Positions 21,701-34,389 of a DNA stretch of 64,000 bases are shown in pieces. The notes under the pieces are model-generated. The model searched no databases, was not told where the DNA came from, and worked only from the letters and a program-made list of their open reading frames with translations. Position numbers and translations under genes: made by a program. Origin of the DNA: Moniliophthora roreri (Eukaryota; Basidiomycota; Agaricomycetes; Agaricales; Marasmiaceae); NCBI GenBank assembly GCA_001466705.2, contig LATX02000133.1:620001-684000 (forward strand), given 5' to 3'. Positions within the stretch are counted from its first letter, which is position 1. Every line of letters starts with the position of its first letter.

Positions 21701-21957
21701 TCTGTTTAGAGCTCTGCATGAGTTAACTTATGGATCACCTGGATCCATGACACATGGGTATAACACCAAAAAAGTTGCTACCCAGATCCATGAGTGACCT
21801 GTAGCATGAGTGATCTGGATCTGCACAGATTAGAGTCACAGGTATCTGCAGGTACTTTCAATCTGTGAGTAAATGCAGGTACTCACAGGTACTGGCATTT
21901 TTGCCTTTATTCTACCACTAACTACTCTATTCTCAGGCTATCTACAATGTCTTAGAT

Positions 21958-22219
21958 TGTGATTGAGAGGTGCTTCTCATGTGGTGGCCTTATGGTAACC
22001 AAAAGGTGCTATTTGCTCTCAGATGAGAGTGTGTGTCAGGGAACTCTCTTAGTGTTCTGGGGTCAGGTACCAGGACTTTTGCCTGAGGCAAAGATGGCTC
22101 TAGCTCTAGGTGATAAGAACAAGCATGTGGAGTCCCATACAATAGTAGAACAAGTTATTAGAGGTGCAAATCAGGTTGAGAATAATGTAGCTATAGAGGT
22201 TTCAGATGAAGATAAGTAG
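21958..22219 (+). pseudogene. hAT transposase C-terminal dimerisation domain remnant
   Basis: Reads VIERCFSCGGLMVTKR...LLSDESV...VPGLLPEAKMAL, matching the hAT C-terminal pattern (VERxFSxGGLxVxKxRxxLSDES...VPGLxPE) found in fungal hAT transposases. The reading ends at TAG 22217. The rest of the transposase is not seen upstream; 21700-21957 holds only low-complexity repeat debris. Confidence 0.6.
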
Positions 22220-23326
22220 CATAACTGTATTTCAANGTCCATGTAGGTCCAAAATTTTGTACTCCATGGCACATCCACTGCAGTGTTATTTTGTTTACAC
22301 TTACAGTGTGGGCTTGAGGTCTGTTATTTTGTTAGCTACTCCCCCACAAATGCTGCATTCCTGCAAAATTTTGTCCCTCACCTGAGCTGTCATAATTTTG
22401 TTCATTCCCCTTATCTCAGTCAGCATCATCCATAATTTTGGGCCTCAAGCTGAATATCAACAATTTTCAGAGTATATCTGACTTGGCTATGGCCCCCCCA
22501 GATATGCATCTTGGCAATAGATACTCCAAACAACAATCATAACCCACTGTCTTACAACCAACCAAAACTTCAGTAGGTTAGTCGAACCCATACACTTATC
22601 CCAGGATGATTGACAAGTTTACCACTAGTCTCACCTGTGTGGTTGCAACCTCTGAATTATTACAGTTACCCCATACTGTACCCACCTCAGGCTCAATATT
22701 TCCAGCACAGAACAGGAGTTAGTATACCTGATTCCTGAACTCTCCATACATTCTACACATTACAAATGCCTGCACTCTTTCTCAGCATTATTTGGAGGAA
22801 GGAAACTATCAGATTAGCTTAGATGAATGTTTGATAGGCTTGAGGGTCCCTACTTGTGATGTATACATGCAATTGTGCACATATCATGTCTATTGAATGT
22901 GTCAAGATTGTAGTAGATAGATACATTGATTCAATGTTTAGATTCTTCTCTCGTTAATGCGATCATAACTGGTTGAACTCAAGCTACCTACACATTCAAG
23001 AACTGACATTAGAAATCCTCAGAGACAGCCTGACTAGTGTGGAAGGGGAGAGATATAACATGTGAAGAAGGAATGGAGAAGGGCCAAAACCAAAGTGAAG
23101 AATGTGGCATGTCAGATGGATTTTGCTTTGTGTCATGCCTGATGGTACTATCAGAAGTGGCATCATCTTAGACCACTTTCTCATTGATGTCTGTCATCTT
23201 CATCATGCAGCATTCCCCCCTTTGTTCTTACAGTTGGTCCATGACATTCAATGTCACCATGAACAGGAACTTGGGATTCTGGGCTCATTAGACATCGACA
23301 AAGCTCTTATATGCAATAAACCCATC
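22220..23326. other. CpG-poor intergenic sequence, no gene recognised
   Basis: Contains the isolated N at 22236. A short frame at 23102-23326 (ending ...DKALICNKPI) may have been continuous with sequence after the hAT MITE at 23671, but its family is not recognised. Confidence 0.5.
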
Positions 23327-23670
23327 TAGTAATGTTGGGGGCTTGGCTCAAGCCCTGAAGCCAGGCCTGACCGAGCTGGGGCACACAAGACTGAGCCAAG
23401 CCCTACTGTAGGGCTTCAACTGGGCTCAAGGCTTGAGCTTGCATTTCTGAAAGCCTGAGCCCAGAGCTTGAGCCCTAGATGATATGATGGAAAGTGCAAC
23501 CCATGGCTGTAGGCAAGTGATACCCAAAAGCCCTGGCCTAAGCTGGGCCCTGCCTATGGCTTGGGCTTCTGGCAGCTCAAGGCTTGGGCTCAATGTTTGG
23601 TGAGCCTGAGCTCTTTTAAGCCAGGCCTAAGCCTGGGGCTTTGAGCTGAGCCAAGCCTGCAATATCACTA
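23327..23670. mobile_element. hAT-type MITE with 8-bp target duplication
   Basis: 344 bp bounded by TAGTAATGTTGGGGGCTTGG at the left and CCAAGCCTGCAATATCACTA at the right, imperfect inverted repeats. AACCCATC is duplicated on both sides (23319-23326, 23671-23678). The interior is rich in GGCTTGGGCTC-type motifs able to fold back. An 8-bp duplication is the hAT signature. No coding capacity. Confidence 0.88.
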
Positions 23671-24531
23671 AACCCATCAAATGTCTCAGTTTGGTTCTTG
23701 ACCTCATTGCCCAAGCTATCATCTCTAGGCCAGACAATGTCACAGCAACTGCAGCTTCTATTATTTGCAAGATGATGGCTTATTACTAACAGATTTTTAC
23801 ATTGTCCTCAACAATGCTATACTTGTCTCATCCCTCCTGTTTGAGCAACATATTCAAAACATTATGTCCTTTTTCCTAATCATCACCAAAAACCATCCCA
23901 ATAGTGTACTGGGAAATAGATGGACCAATTTCCCATGACTGAATTTTGCCATGCTAAATAGCACTGAATAGCATGCTAATTTGCATTGGTGCTACAGTAG
24001 GCATTTTGATAGAGCGAAATTGAGTGAAATTGAGTGGAAATGTATGAGATACTACATAAAGATGTTTTTTTGAAATATTCCCAATTTCACAGTTGCAATG
24101 CAGCAAATTGTAATATCTATAGACATCTTTGACCCTCTGCTTCATTTTCTGGAGCTGTGTGTGTCCCATCCACCTGTGCAGCTCCCAGTCGATCCAAATG
24201 CATTTGCCAGTCTTGCATCTTTTACACCTGATCAAACTTTCCTTGAAGAAGAAGGCATTAAAGCTGCTGTCAATTGTGAACTTGAGGTTATATGCAGCCA
24301 ACGGAACAATAATGGTGTATTTGCCATTTAATCATGCAGCAAACATCTGAAGAATCTTCCGATGATCCTAAAGACATATCTCCAACAAGTACCCCATTCT
24401 GTCCTGTTGAGGAAATGGCTAGATGACACTATTCAGTTATGTTCATTTGTGTATAGTGTGCATGGGGCTCCAGTATGTGTTGAGATTACCTCATCATTCA
24501 AGCTGAGCTTAATTCCAACCCATTTTCACCC
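23671..24531. other. Repeat debris with unrecognised short frames
   Basis: Frames at 24098-24331 and 24129-24350 overlap each other. The first reads VISIDIFDPLLHFLELCV but I do not recognise it. Possibly hAT-derived. Confidence 0.35.
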
Positions 24532-24900
24532 ATGCTGGATAAAGAGCAGACATCAGAGGAAGAGGCTGAAGCTCCCAAAAATTTGCAGAAGAAGCTCAAG
24601 AAGAAAGCTCATGAAAAGCCCACCAAAAAGCTTGATACTAAGAAGAGCATTGGCATGTTGGATCAGAGATACACTGATGTTAACAAGAAGGAGGATGGGC
24701 ATCATGGAGGGGCCAGGCTTCACCCATTACTTCTGCAAATTAGTCAAAAGTGCTATAAGGCTGGAGACTCAACAAAGAAGCCAATGTTTCAATGCTTGGC
24801 CAGCAGCAGCTGTAATATAACATGGAGTGGGGAGAATTGGGAGAAGAAGCACATCTTCAAACATGCAATAGATTGTTCCTGGCTGGAGAACTTACCCAGC
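24532..24900 (+). pseudogene. Possible BED-type zinc-finger N-terminus of a hAT transposase
   Basis: Lys/Glu-rich N-terminal stretch followed by FQCLASSSC...KKHIFKHAIDCSW, a C...C...H...C arrangement resembling BED fingers at hAT transposase N-termini. The frame runs into repeat R2 at about 24901, so the rest is missing. Tentative. Confidence 0.35.
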
Positions 24901-25897
24901 AGTAATTTGTCTAAGATAAGACTAGTGGAAAACTACCCAAAAGATAACCTCCAAAAGTCTAACTCAGGTTGTTGTGCAAGTGTGGATTGACGTGATCAGA
25001 GTTGCCACACTTAGAATGCCAACAAAACTCTTAGCTAGGTTGATTTTCTCTTATTGAAGCAATCTACTTCAAAGTGTTCACCTCCAGAGAAGTATATATG
25101 GGTTTAAAAAGAGTTTATATCCAAACACACAAACACACACACAAGAACACAGTGCACAAAGCACAAAACACAAGAGCTACAGTCCCACCAAAAGACTTGG
25201 TAGCTGATATAGTCTGACCCTATGGAGTTCAAGACTTCTTTAAGACAACTACAGTACACAGCATACTGGAAAAGGTCCTAGACCGGTTTCTACAAAGAGC
25301 TTAATTGCAGGCCCAATTCCTTTATTAAGACTCTAAGTGTGTCACAACCTGATACCCAACACAGGCCACACTTCAAAAGCCACCAGAACTTTCGTGTAAA
25401 GTTATCCCTTAGAAAAGTGCCAAGTGCACTAAAGATGTTATTCTTTATCTCTTACGATGCAAGTTCGTCATCAGATTTCTATCTCTCTGGAGTCACTCAG
25501 GACCAATCTCCAGGGCCTGAAGTAAGGAAGCAAAACTGGAATGGCACACAAATTTATACACCAAACAAACTTGTCATGTATTCACAATCAGAGGGGGCAG
25601 AGTTACTTGCATATATATGAATATCTAGCAGTCCTTATATATGGTCCAGGGAATATATCTACAGAAAATATAAATAATGTCTGATAATTCAGGAAATGAT
25701 AAATGAGTGACTGAGATACTAAAAGAGGGAATAATCAGATGTCACAGAGTCTGGCCACTAGGGTATCTGACCATATCCATGTGGGTATCTACGTCTCCAG
25801 GTGTTCTGGACTCTATAATTGGTATTTTCTCTTTTCTAAGTTGGGTATCTATGAGTGGATGGGTGTATCCATCCCATTTCCTTACAGCATTTCCCTT
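24901..25897 (+). repeat. Repeat R2 copy a, truncated at an N
   Basis: Starts GTAATTTGTCTAAGATAAG and runs to N 25898. It matches copies b, c and d (inverted) with roughly 90% identity by eye. It includes a 93-codon frame at 25339-25620 shared by all copies. Confidence 0.8.
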
Positions 25898-25962
25898 NAT
25901 GTAAGAGTGTCACCAGAGACCATTGCACCTTCAGTTTCAGAGCTGGTTGGAGGTGTTGATCT

Positions 25963-27705
25963 GGTAATCCATCTAAGATAAGACTAGTGGAAACTATCTA
26001 AAAGATAACCTCCAAAAGTTCTATCTCAAGTTGTTGTACAAGTGTAGATTGACATGATCAGAGTTGCTGCACTTAGAATGCCAACAAAACTCTTAGCTAA
26101 GTTGATTCTCTCTTATTGAAGTGTTCTACTTTGAAGTGTTCACCTCCAAAGGAGTATAGATGGGTTTTAAAATGGGTTTATTTCACAACACACATACAAA
26201 ACACAAAGAACAGAGTGCACAAAGCACAAACACAAGAGCTACAGTCCTGTACAAAGACTTGGTAGCCGATATAGTCTGACCCTATGGAGTTCAAGACTTC
26301 TTTAAGACAACTACAGTACACAGCATACTGGAAAAGGTCCTAGACCAATTTCTACAAAGAGCTCAGCACAGGCACACTCTTTGCTAAGACTCTAAGTGTG
26401 TCACAACCTGATACACACACAGGCCACACTCCAAGTGCCCAAGGCTTCTTGGTGTAAAGTGTCTCTTAGAAAAGTGCCAAGTGCACTAAAGATGTTACTC
26501 TTTGTCTCTTATGACACAAGTTTGTTATCAGATTTCTATCTCTCTGGAGTCACTCAGGACCAATCTCCAGGGCCTGAAGTGAGAAAGCAAAACTGGAATG
26601 GTACACACAATTATACACCAAACAAACTCATCATGTATTCACAATCAGAGGGGGCAGAGTTACTTGAGTATATACAAATATCTAGCTGTCCTTATATACA
26701 GTCCACAGAATATATCTACAGAAAAATATAAATAATGTCTGATAATTCAGGAAATAGTAAATGAGTGACTGAGATGCTAAAAGAGGGAATATTTGGATGT
26801 CACAGAGTCTGGCCACTAGGGTATCCAACCATATCTGCACAGGTATCTACTTCTCCAGGTGTTCTGGACTCTATAACTTGTATTTTCTCTTTTCTAAGTC
26901 GGATATCTACAAGTGGATGGTTGTATCTGTCCCATTTCCTTACAGCATTTCCCTTCTTAGCATCTGCACATTGGCAGAGGCCTAGATGCCAAAGTTTCTG
27001 AGGTTGGAACACACTGTTACTGTTTCTATCCCCTTTGACAATGCACTCTCAGTCTTAGTTAGAACTTCTTATGCATTAGATATTCTCTGTATGTCTCATT
27101 GTGTCTATCTATTAAGTCACTTCAGTCCTACAAAAGTACTCTTCTGGCTTCTGAGGTCACTTTGTACTTAGTTATGTTATTTCATATGGTTTTGCCACCT
27201 TTGAGCTCTTTATTAAGAGATTATCTGCTTTGACTTTGATCTGTATATTGACTTTAGAGGATAATTGTACTTTGATTGTTCCTGTTCTAAGTCATCTTTC
27301 TGTTTTGATGTCTCTTTTAAGTACCTCTGTACTGTTTGACTGCATGTTGCACTTTGCAGATGTCATAGAAAGTTAACATAAAATAAAAATCCCATTGATA
27401 GCACTTTGAGAGCATAGTTAACTAGCTAATGCATTTATTGGGCCATAGTTAGGTTTCCTACAGGTTTTGGGAGTGATTTGCTTTGGATCTGATACATAGA
27501 CAAGTCAGAAAGTACAGCTTAAACACCTCTGTATAGTGTATTATATAGCTCTTCATACTTTCCAATGCACCATAGCTTCTCTAAGGCAATGACTAGCAGA
27601 CTAGGCTCACTCTAGTCCTTATTACCCATTATCTTGTGTCATATTAAAGTGTTCCAAATCAAAAGTAATGTAAAACAAATAAAATTAGATCTTTTCTAGG
27701 TTCAC
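25963..27705 (+). repeat. Repeat R2 copy b, full length
   Basis: About 1743 bp, from ggtaatccatctaagataag to cttttctaggttc. Nearly the same length as copy d (45456-47189), so R2 is a discrete element of about 1.74 kb. The class is not established: long-LTR-like, no transposase or pol seen. The shared frame is at 26396-26731. Confidence 0.75.
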
Positions 27706-28013
27706 CATATTAGTGTAGCTGCCTTCTACCATTGGATTGGTGGATGTCATAGTCTAGACATCCATCATATTCAATCTCCTTCTGTCCTGCATACAATCTG
27801 GATAGGCCATTGTATCTGCCCAAGTGTCTTCGAAGCTCCATATAGAAACAAGTTCCAGCCATGTACTATAGTTCTGATAGTAATAATTAAACATTAAGTC
27901 TATTGACACATTATCATGCAACATGATTGCAAAGCAAACAATCTAGTGCACTTAGACTGTGGATCCTGCTGATATCTATTCCTTTGTATTCAGAATTAGT
28001 AGTTTCTGGCCTG
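27706..28013 (+). repeat. Repeat R3 copy 1
   Basis: Sequence beginning near ttctaccattggattggtgg that recurs at about 33550-33905. It ends at ggcctg where an LTR begins; the second copy continues ggcctgttttt without it. Confidence 0.7.
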
Positions 28014-28372
28014 TGTTACAGTTTTTCACTTTTACCAGACATTCTTCCGATTTCCTTTTCTTGTACCACCATTTTGGGCAACTAAATGCCCAGCATTATG
28101 CTTCTTTTTACTGCCTAATCCTATGTTTCTTGTTAACATCTGGACTTATCCACATTCCTAGCTCCCTTTTTCTTCTTCGATATTTATGACATCATCATGA
28201 CTTCATTTTATTCCATTTGTTTCTATCTCCTTCTGATGATATCGCTTATGATGTCAAGTTCCTTATTTATGATTTCATTGACATTCTATCACATTCTATT
28301 GCTTTCTACTTGTTTAACAAACAACAATGTCGATCTAGCAGTTTGTACCCAAACGAGTAGCTACAAAGAGTG
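28014..28372 (+). mobile_element. Truncated LTR related to gypsy-1
   Basis: Begins TGTTACAG inside R3. It keeps scattered gypsy-1 LTR blocks (acatctgga..tatccacattcc.agctccctttt, runs of gatgtca, tgtttaacaaacaa) and is cut by the N at 28373. The R3 copy at 33.9 kb shows the uninterrupted site. Confidence 0.7.
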
Positions 28373-28373
28373 N

Positions 28374-30830
28374 TGGTGCACAAGGCACAAACACAAGAGC
28401 TACAGTCCTGTACAATAGCCGATATAGTCTGACCCTATGGAGTTCAAGACTTCTTTAAGACAACTACAGCACACAGTGTACTGGAAAAGGTCCTAGACCA
28501 ATTTCTACAAAGAGTTCAGTGCAGGCACACCCCTTGCTAAGACTCTAAGTGTGTCACAACCTGATACACACACAGGCCACACTCCAAGTGCCCAAGGCTC
28601 CTTCTTGGTGTAAAGTGTCTCTTAGAAAAGTGCTACAATGCACTCAAGATGTTACTCTTGTCTCTTACAATGCAAGTTCATTATCAGATGTCTATCTCTC
28701 TGGAGTCACTCAGGACCAATCTCCAGGGCCTGAAGTGAGGAAGCAAAACTGGAATGGCACACAAAATTATATACCAAACAAACTCTTCATGTATTCACAA
28801 TCAGAGGGGGCAGAGTTACTTGAGTATCTATAAATATCTAGCTGTTCTTATATATGGTCCATGGAATATATCTACAGAAAATTAGAAATAATGTCTAATA
28901 TTTGAGGAAATAATAAATGAGTGACTGAGATGCTAAAAGAGAGAATATTCAGATGTCAGAGTCTGGCCACTAGGGTATCCAACCATATCTGCATGGGTAT
29001 CTACTTCTCCAGGTGGTCTGGACTCTATAATTTGTATTTTCTCTTTTCTAAGTTGGGTATCTATGAGTGGATGGGTGTATCCATCCCATTTCCTTACAGC
29101 ATTTCCCTTGCTAGCATCCACATATTGGCAGAGACCTAGATGCCAAAATTTTCAAGGCTGGAATACACTGTTACTGTTCCTATCTCCTTTGACTATGCAT
29201 TCTTGGTCTTAGTTAGGACTTCTTATCTATTAGATATTCTTCATATGTCTTGTTGTATCTGTCTATTATGTGGTGATAGTCCTGTGAAGGTTTCCAAGGT
29301 TACTTTGTACATAATTATATTATTTTGTATGGTTTTGCCACCTTTGAACTCTTTATTAAGAGATTGTCTGCTTTGACTTTGATCCATATATTGACTTTGG
29401 AGGATAATCGTTCTTTGATCATTTCTGTTCTAAGTTGTCTTGTTTTAATGTCTCATCTAAGTACCTCTGTACTGTTTGACTGCATGTTGCACTTTGCAGA
29501 TGTTATAGAAAGTTAAAATAAAAATAAAATCCCATTGACAGCACTTTTGAGAGCTTGGTTAACTAGCCAATGCCTTCATTGGGTCATAGTTAGGTTCTCT
29601 ACAGGTTTTGGGAGCGATCCACTTTGGATCTGATACATAGATAAGTAACCTAATTCTGGTCAATTTAGCGAATCGGCTAAATTGATCTATTAAATTCATG
29701 GCCTCACATGGGGACGCATAGGGAACCGACTGTGTCTTCCCATTTGGACATTGCTATTACCAAGGGAAGGGATTTGAGTGCATGGTGAGGATAGAGGGGT
29801 GCAGTACAAGCTCAGAATGAGCTTCAGTGAACTTTTTGTACACATACATACAGTATTTCAGTCAATACATCCACTTTCTCACTTTTTTTTGCAGGTAGTG
29901 TTATTATCTCAGTGTTTTTGATTTTTCAGAGTGTCAAATATACCTATTTCTCACTTCTGGGTGACATGTACACTTTTCGCCACATTAGCCTGTTGTTTTT
30001 GCATGTATCGCGACCACTAGAAGCAAGATATACATGAAAATCTTCAAAAATTCAATGTACTTTTTATTCTGGCTGCCGGGGAGCATTTCGGAGGTGAAAT
30101 CAGCAAAACAGCCATGGTAAAGGGCCCAGGATGATGGAAATGTGAGCTAGACATGAGCTGGGCCAGGTAAATTGAACCACGGCTAGTGGATTTAGGTCAT
30201 GAAGTGAGTGTAACTACAGGTGAATGTCCTTTTACAGCTTAAATCCATCAATTTAAGCTAAATTGACCACTTAGCTCTACTTATCAATTCTTTGTACTAC
30301 TTATCTGTTAAATTCAGTGGCAGCAGGGCTCTGGCAAGTTGTATGAAGCAAGGATGGAGGGAAGGAGGCATAAATCACACTTTAACAGGTAAAAGGAGTG
30401 GAATTTCAATTTTTTACAGGGAAAAATACAGCAAGAGCAGTACATACACATAGCTAGACTACCTACAGACACTTTGGGATGTAAACTATAGTGCAGAGGG
30501 GACAAGCGAGGTGTCAATGATGGGAGAAAGAGGCGGGACCAGGTCCGAGGCAAGGTCCGAGGCAGCCACATGACACTTCGGGAATACCTGACAGCAAGTG
30601 ATCACTGATCAGTTGGCTAACCTCTGACCTTCTGCATTTAGTAGCCCACCCTTAAATCCATATACCTAAGTCAGAAAGTACAGCTTAGACACCTTAGTAT
30701 AGCATATCATATAGCTCTTCATACTTTCCAATGCACCATAGTTTCTCTAAGGCAATGACTAGCAGACTGGGCTCACTCTAGTCCTTATTACCCATTATCT
30801 TGTGTCATATTAAAGTGTTCTGATTCAAAA
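28374..30830 (+). repeat. Repeat R2 copy c with a 1021-bp insertion
   Basis: Starts abruptly after N 28373 within R2 and ends at N 30831. It is interrupted at 29647-30667 by an unrelated sequence. The shared 94-codon frame is at 28549-28833. Confidence 0.75.
29647..30667. mobile_element. Unclassified 1021-bp insertion in R2 copy c
   Basis: Flanked by AAGT on both sides (29643-29646 and 30668-30671) where R2 copy b has a single AAGT (near 27497), so this is an insertion with an apparent 4-bp target duplication. Near the left end is a hairpin with arms AATTTAGC/GCTAAATT (29662-29669/29676-29683). No protein recognised. Confidence 0.6.
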
Positions 30831-30851
30831 NCCTCCTTCTAGAGCTCATTA

Positions 30852-31598
30852 CACTATGTATGAGGTGTTCTTTTTATGCTATTAATACAAAGGAAATACA
30901 CTCAGAATACTGCTATATATTTGCTTCCAGACAACACTCAGAAAATTCTATTAGTTTCAAGTTATCATCACATATTGAAAACAGCAAGCATACTCTGGAT
31001 TTTAATTTCCAGAAGAGTCTGTGTTTTTTTATTATTTTATGATAATGAAATTATAGAATCATCCTTTAATTTTCTAATTACAAATATACTAAATTTTCTG
31101 CCTTATAAAATAGTGAGAAAACATTTAGAAAATAAATATAAGATTTTGAATTTTATATCAAAGGAAACATGTTAAATACAAAAGGAAAACTATATGAAAA
31201 CTATCTAAAAACTGCTTTAAAATATAGTGTTTTCATATGATTTTCCTACTATTTTCCTAGTGTTTTTCTAGTGTTTTCTCTGACTTTCCCACAATAGAAA
31301 ATGTGGAATTTTTATCTTATCTTATCAGCATTTTCTGAGTATTTTCAACCAGAGAAAATTTAATGTTTTCTCAGTATGGAAATTATTCTAATATATTGTA
31401 TTATCTATTAATCCTCAGAATTTGAAAATTCCATATCTTTTGCTGCTGAAAATTTAGTATTCTCTAGGCATATTCTTGTTGAGAGGACACAATTGAAATT
31501 TAGAATTTATATATGGTTTTATAAAAATTCTCTTTGCAAGAAGATTAAGTGTTTTCTCAATCAGAAAACCATGTTAAAAGAACACCTTGTATGTAGTG
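30852..31598 (+). mobile_element. CACTA-MITE copy 1, full length
   Basis: 747 bp starting CACTATGTATGAGGTGTTCT and ending AGAACACCTTGTATGTAGTG (inverted termini, about 22 bp). TTA is duplicated on each side (30849-30851, 31599-31601). CACTA ends and 3-bp duplications point to the CACTA/EnSpm superfamily. AT-rich, with no transposase. The 99-codon internal frame repeats only because the element repeats. Confidence 0.88.
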
Positions 31599-32053
31599 TT
31601 AGCGCTTGTCCCATCAAACTCTATAATGTCGAGAAGCACAAACAATTGCACTTTTAACTGTGCCAATGCTTCTTTTAGATGCCATAGTAACTGCTGGCAT
31701 ATAGTAAAATATAGGGCCTTCCTCTGAATATGGTAAAGTACACTCAAACACCCTTAATCCTCTGTTCGGCGAACTTCTCATTGTGGCTCGAGGCCAGGTT
31801 CTTTCTCTTTTTCAGTAAGTCTCCTTTACCTTTGCATTATACACTATTACACAAGTAGAGGATCCCATTTAATGCAGAGTGCAGGGTTGAGCTTCCCACA
31901 CGCAGCCTATTGAAAACTCTCTGCATGCTACAGCTTTTAGATCCCCATTACTCCTGCACATGGCCCAAAAGGTTCAACATTTCCTAGTATAAAAGTAGCA
32001 TCCTCCATGCTTAGGACTTCATCAAATTTTCACTAAGTTCCAACACCATCACT
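31599..32053 (+). promoter_or_regulatory. Upstream region with TATA box of a truncated gene
   Basis: Unique-looking sequence ending in a TATAAAAG box near 31988, about 65 bp before ATG 32054. The rest shows nothing recognisable. The first 20 or so bases recur inverted next to N 34984. Confidence 0.45.
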
Positions 32054-32271
32054 ATGTCTTCTCACAGCAGCTCCTCTCGATCTTCCTCTGCTCATTCTCA
32101 CCACACTGCTGCAGCAGTATCTTCTGGGTTAACTGATGTTGACAAGGATCATGTTGCATGTTCTACATGTGACATGAACACCTTCAAATTCTTCCCAGAG
32201 ATGTCAACTCCTCCAGCTGAAATCTCTGAAGAGGATTTTTCCTCCCCTTTCAACCTGGACTTTGTTACTTA
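32054..32271 (+). pseudogene. 5' end of an unknown gene truncated by a CACTA-MITE
   Basis: ATG followed by a Ser/His-rich start (MSSHSSSSRSSSAHSHH), then about 55 ordinary residues including VACSTCDMNTF. The frame runs into a CACTA-MITE at 32272. TATA box and ATG spacing look genuine. Function unknown; it could be the 5' part of the kind of gene seen at 36.4 kb, which is inference. Confidence 0.45.
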
Positions 32272-32808
32272 CACTATGTATGAGGTGTTCTTTTCATGCT
32301 ATTAATACAAAGGAAATACACTCAGAATACTGCTATATATTTGCTTCCAGACAACACTCAGAAAATTCTATTAGTTTCAAGCTATCATCACATATTGAAA
32401 ACACACTACATATGAGGTGTTCTTTTAACATGGTTTTCTGATTGAGAAAACACTTGATCTTCTTGCAAAGAGAATTTTTATAAAACCATATATAAATTCT
32501 AAATTTCAATTGTGTCCTCTTGACAAGAATATGCCTGGAGAATACTGAATTTTCAGCAGCAAAAGATATAGAATTTTCAAATTCTGAGAATTAAAAGATA
32601 ATACAATATATTAGAATAATTTCCATACTGAGAAAACATTAAATTTTCTCTGGTTGAAAATACTCAGAAAATGCTGATAAGATAAGATAAAAATTCCACA
32701 TTTTCTATTGTGGGAAAGTCAGAGAAAACACTAGGAAAACACTAGGAAAATAGTAGGAAAATCATGTGAAAACACTATATTTTAAAGCAGTTTTTAGATA
32801 GTTTTCAT
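32272..32808 (+). mobile_element. CACTA-MITE copy 2 with nested inverted copy
   Basis: The outer copy starts at 32272 after TTA. At 32404 a second MITE begins in inverse orientation (CACTACATATGAGGTG), preceded by ACA. It runs to N 32809, where both are cut off. Confidence 0.75.
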
Positions 32809-32809
32809 N

Positions 32810-33545
32810 ACCCACACACACACACACACACACAACACACACCAAAACCCACAATAGAGGCTTCTATATGTGAGAAAGCACTGTACAAGTCTGCTATGAG
32901 ACTGAGTCTATCTCAAGTGATTCAGAGTGAGAAAGAGGACAGAACCCTTTATATTTTCAATTGGCTGGCTTAGATTGCAGAGTCTAAAGACTCTAGTTAA
33001 GATGACTCAAGTTTTGCACTTAAGGGTCACAAAGTGTAGGTTTTAAACATGAGTGGTTTACTGATTGGTTATCACATTGTATACAGTGAGGCAAGATATA
33101 TATATATATAAATCTCAGCTCAACTAGAAGTGACTGACTGGCAAGTGCATAAAGACTTGGTCTAAGAAGCTGTGCAGAGGTCTAAATCAATGCTGTGTGG
33201 GGCTATAAGATGCAAGTACCAGTCAGTCCTTGAGCCTGCATCTACAAGTACAGCTCTTTATATACAGAATAATAATTGGAAATAACAAAATAAAAGATAA
33301 AGTGAGCATGTTTTAGTTTATAGTATAAATTGTATGCATTCGTGCCTAAAAGTTCGATTCCATATAGCAATTAGGTATATTGGGTATATTTGGTGACCAA
33401 ATGGTTGATTTATTGGGTTTTGGACCCTGCGCAGAGCGTTGCTGGGTCATACAATCCTTCTGCATAGCTACTTCTGCATAGCCACAGGTTCTGGACCAGC
33501 TGTATTCATGGGTATGTTTCCCTTTCTGCCAGTTCACTTCCACAT
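32810..33545. other. Intergenic repeat sequence with CA microsatellite
   Basis: Begins right after an N with a (CA)n tract (about 32812-32841). The rest is AT-rich with no recognised gene or terminal repeats. Confidence 0.55.
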
Positions 33546-33905
33546 AGCTGCTTTCTACTATTGGATTGGTGGATGTTATGGTCTAGATATCTGCCATATT
33601 CAATCTCCTTCTGTTCTGTGTATGATCTTGTGAGTCATTTGCAATCTCCAGTGTACTTATTGCCTATCAGTTGTCCTGCGTACACCTGGAAAGGCCATTA
33701 TATCTGCATGAGTGTCTTTGAAGCTCTGTATAGGAACAAGTTCCAACTATGTACTAGTTATCAATAGTAATAATTAGGTTTTAAGTCTATTGACACATTA
33801 TCATGCAATGTGATTGCAAAATGAACAATCTAGTGCACTTAGACTGTGGATTCTGCTGATATCTATTCCTTTGTGTTTGGAATTAGTGGTTTCTGGCCTG
33901 TTTTT
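33546..33905 (+). repeat. Repeat R3 copy 2
   Basis: Matches 27706-28013 and continues past the point where copy 1 is interrupted by an LTR (ggcctg|tttttattg). Confidence 0.7.
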
Positions 33906-34389
33906 ATTGACCAAGGACCCTCACAGTGATACTTCACTGTAATGTAGAGGGCTAGTATAGTCTACTAACCTTCTCTAGATTGTGTTACAGTGTCAATTAT
34001 TAGACTTATTAGACCTGGGGCTTAAAGCTTAGGTGCTGTATTAGAGCTTGCAGGTCAGCAAGTCATATGAATATCACACGTACTTCTGGGCTCTTTTTCT
34101 AGTATTTGATGCAAAAAGTGCATGATTTTGTGTCTAGGCCAAAATTGGGCACATCATCTCCCCCAAACTGAACTACTGACCATGCCAGTCAGTGTCTGGG
34201 TAGATTATACAACGGCGGACTTGTCTACATTCTTTGTACATTCCCATCGATACAATCGAGACCTCAACCAGCATTTCTATCTCACGCATGAGACTCTGGG
34301 CCCGTAAATCACCCCTCCAGAAATTCAAATACTGACTCATATTCCATTAACTCTGCCTATGATATCATTCCTCCTTCTAGAGCTCATTA
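33906..34389 (+). other. Sequence with an unrecognised gene fragment
   Basis: A short frame near 34122-34307 (VWVDYTTADLSTFFVHSHRY, ending GP-TAA) looks protein-like but is not recognised. The last 20 or so bases (cctccttctagagctcatta) are also found right after N 30831. Confidence 0.35.

Noticed and set aside
21720..21900. Tandem gatctggatc/tccatgagtgacc motifs as a new element
   Set aside because: Motifs are short and imperfect; no ends or duplications found, so left as repeat debris.
28014..28372. Complete solo LTR at 28 kb
   Set aside because: The right end and target duplication are lost at N 28373, so it is called truncated.
30876..31175. Conserved 99-codon ORF repeated many times between 30 and 60 kb
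   Set aside because: It lies inside the CACTA-MITE and is copied with it. Composition is AT-driven (Ile/Leu/Asn/Lys), there is no domain, and it is broken in the diverged subfamily. Not treated as a gene.
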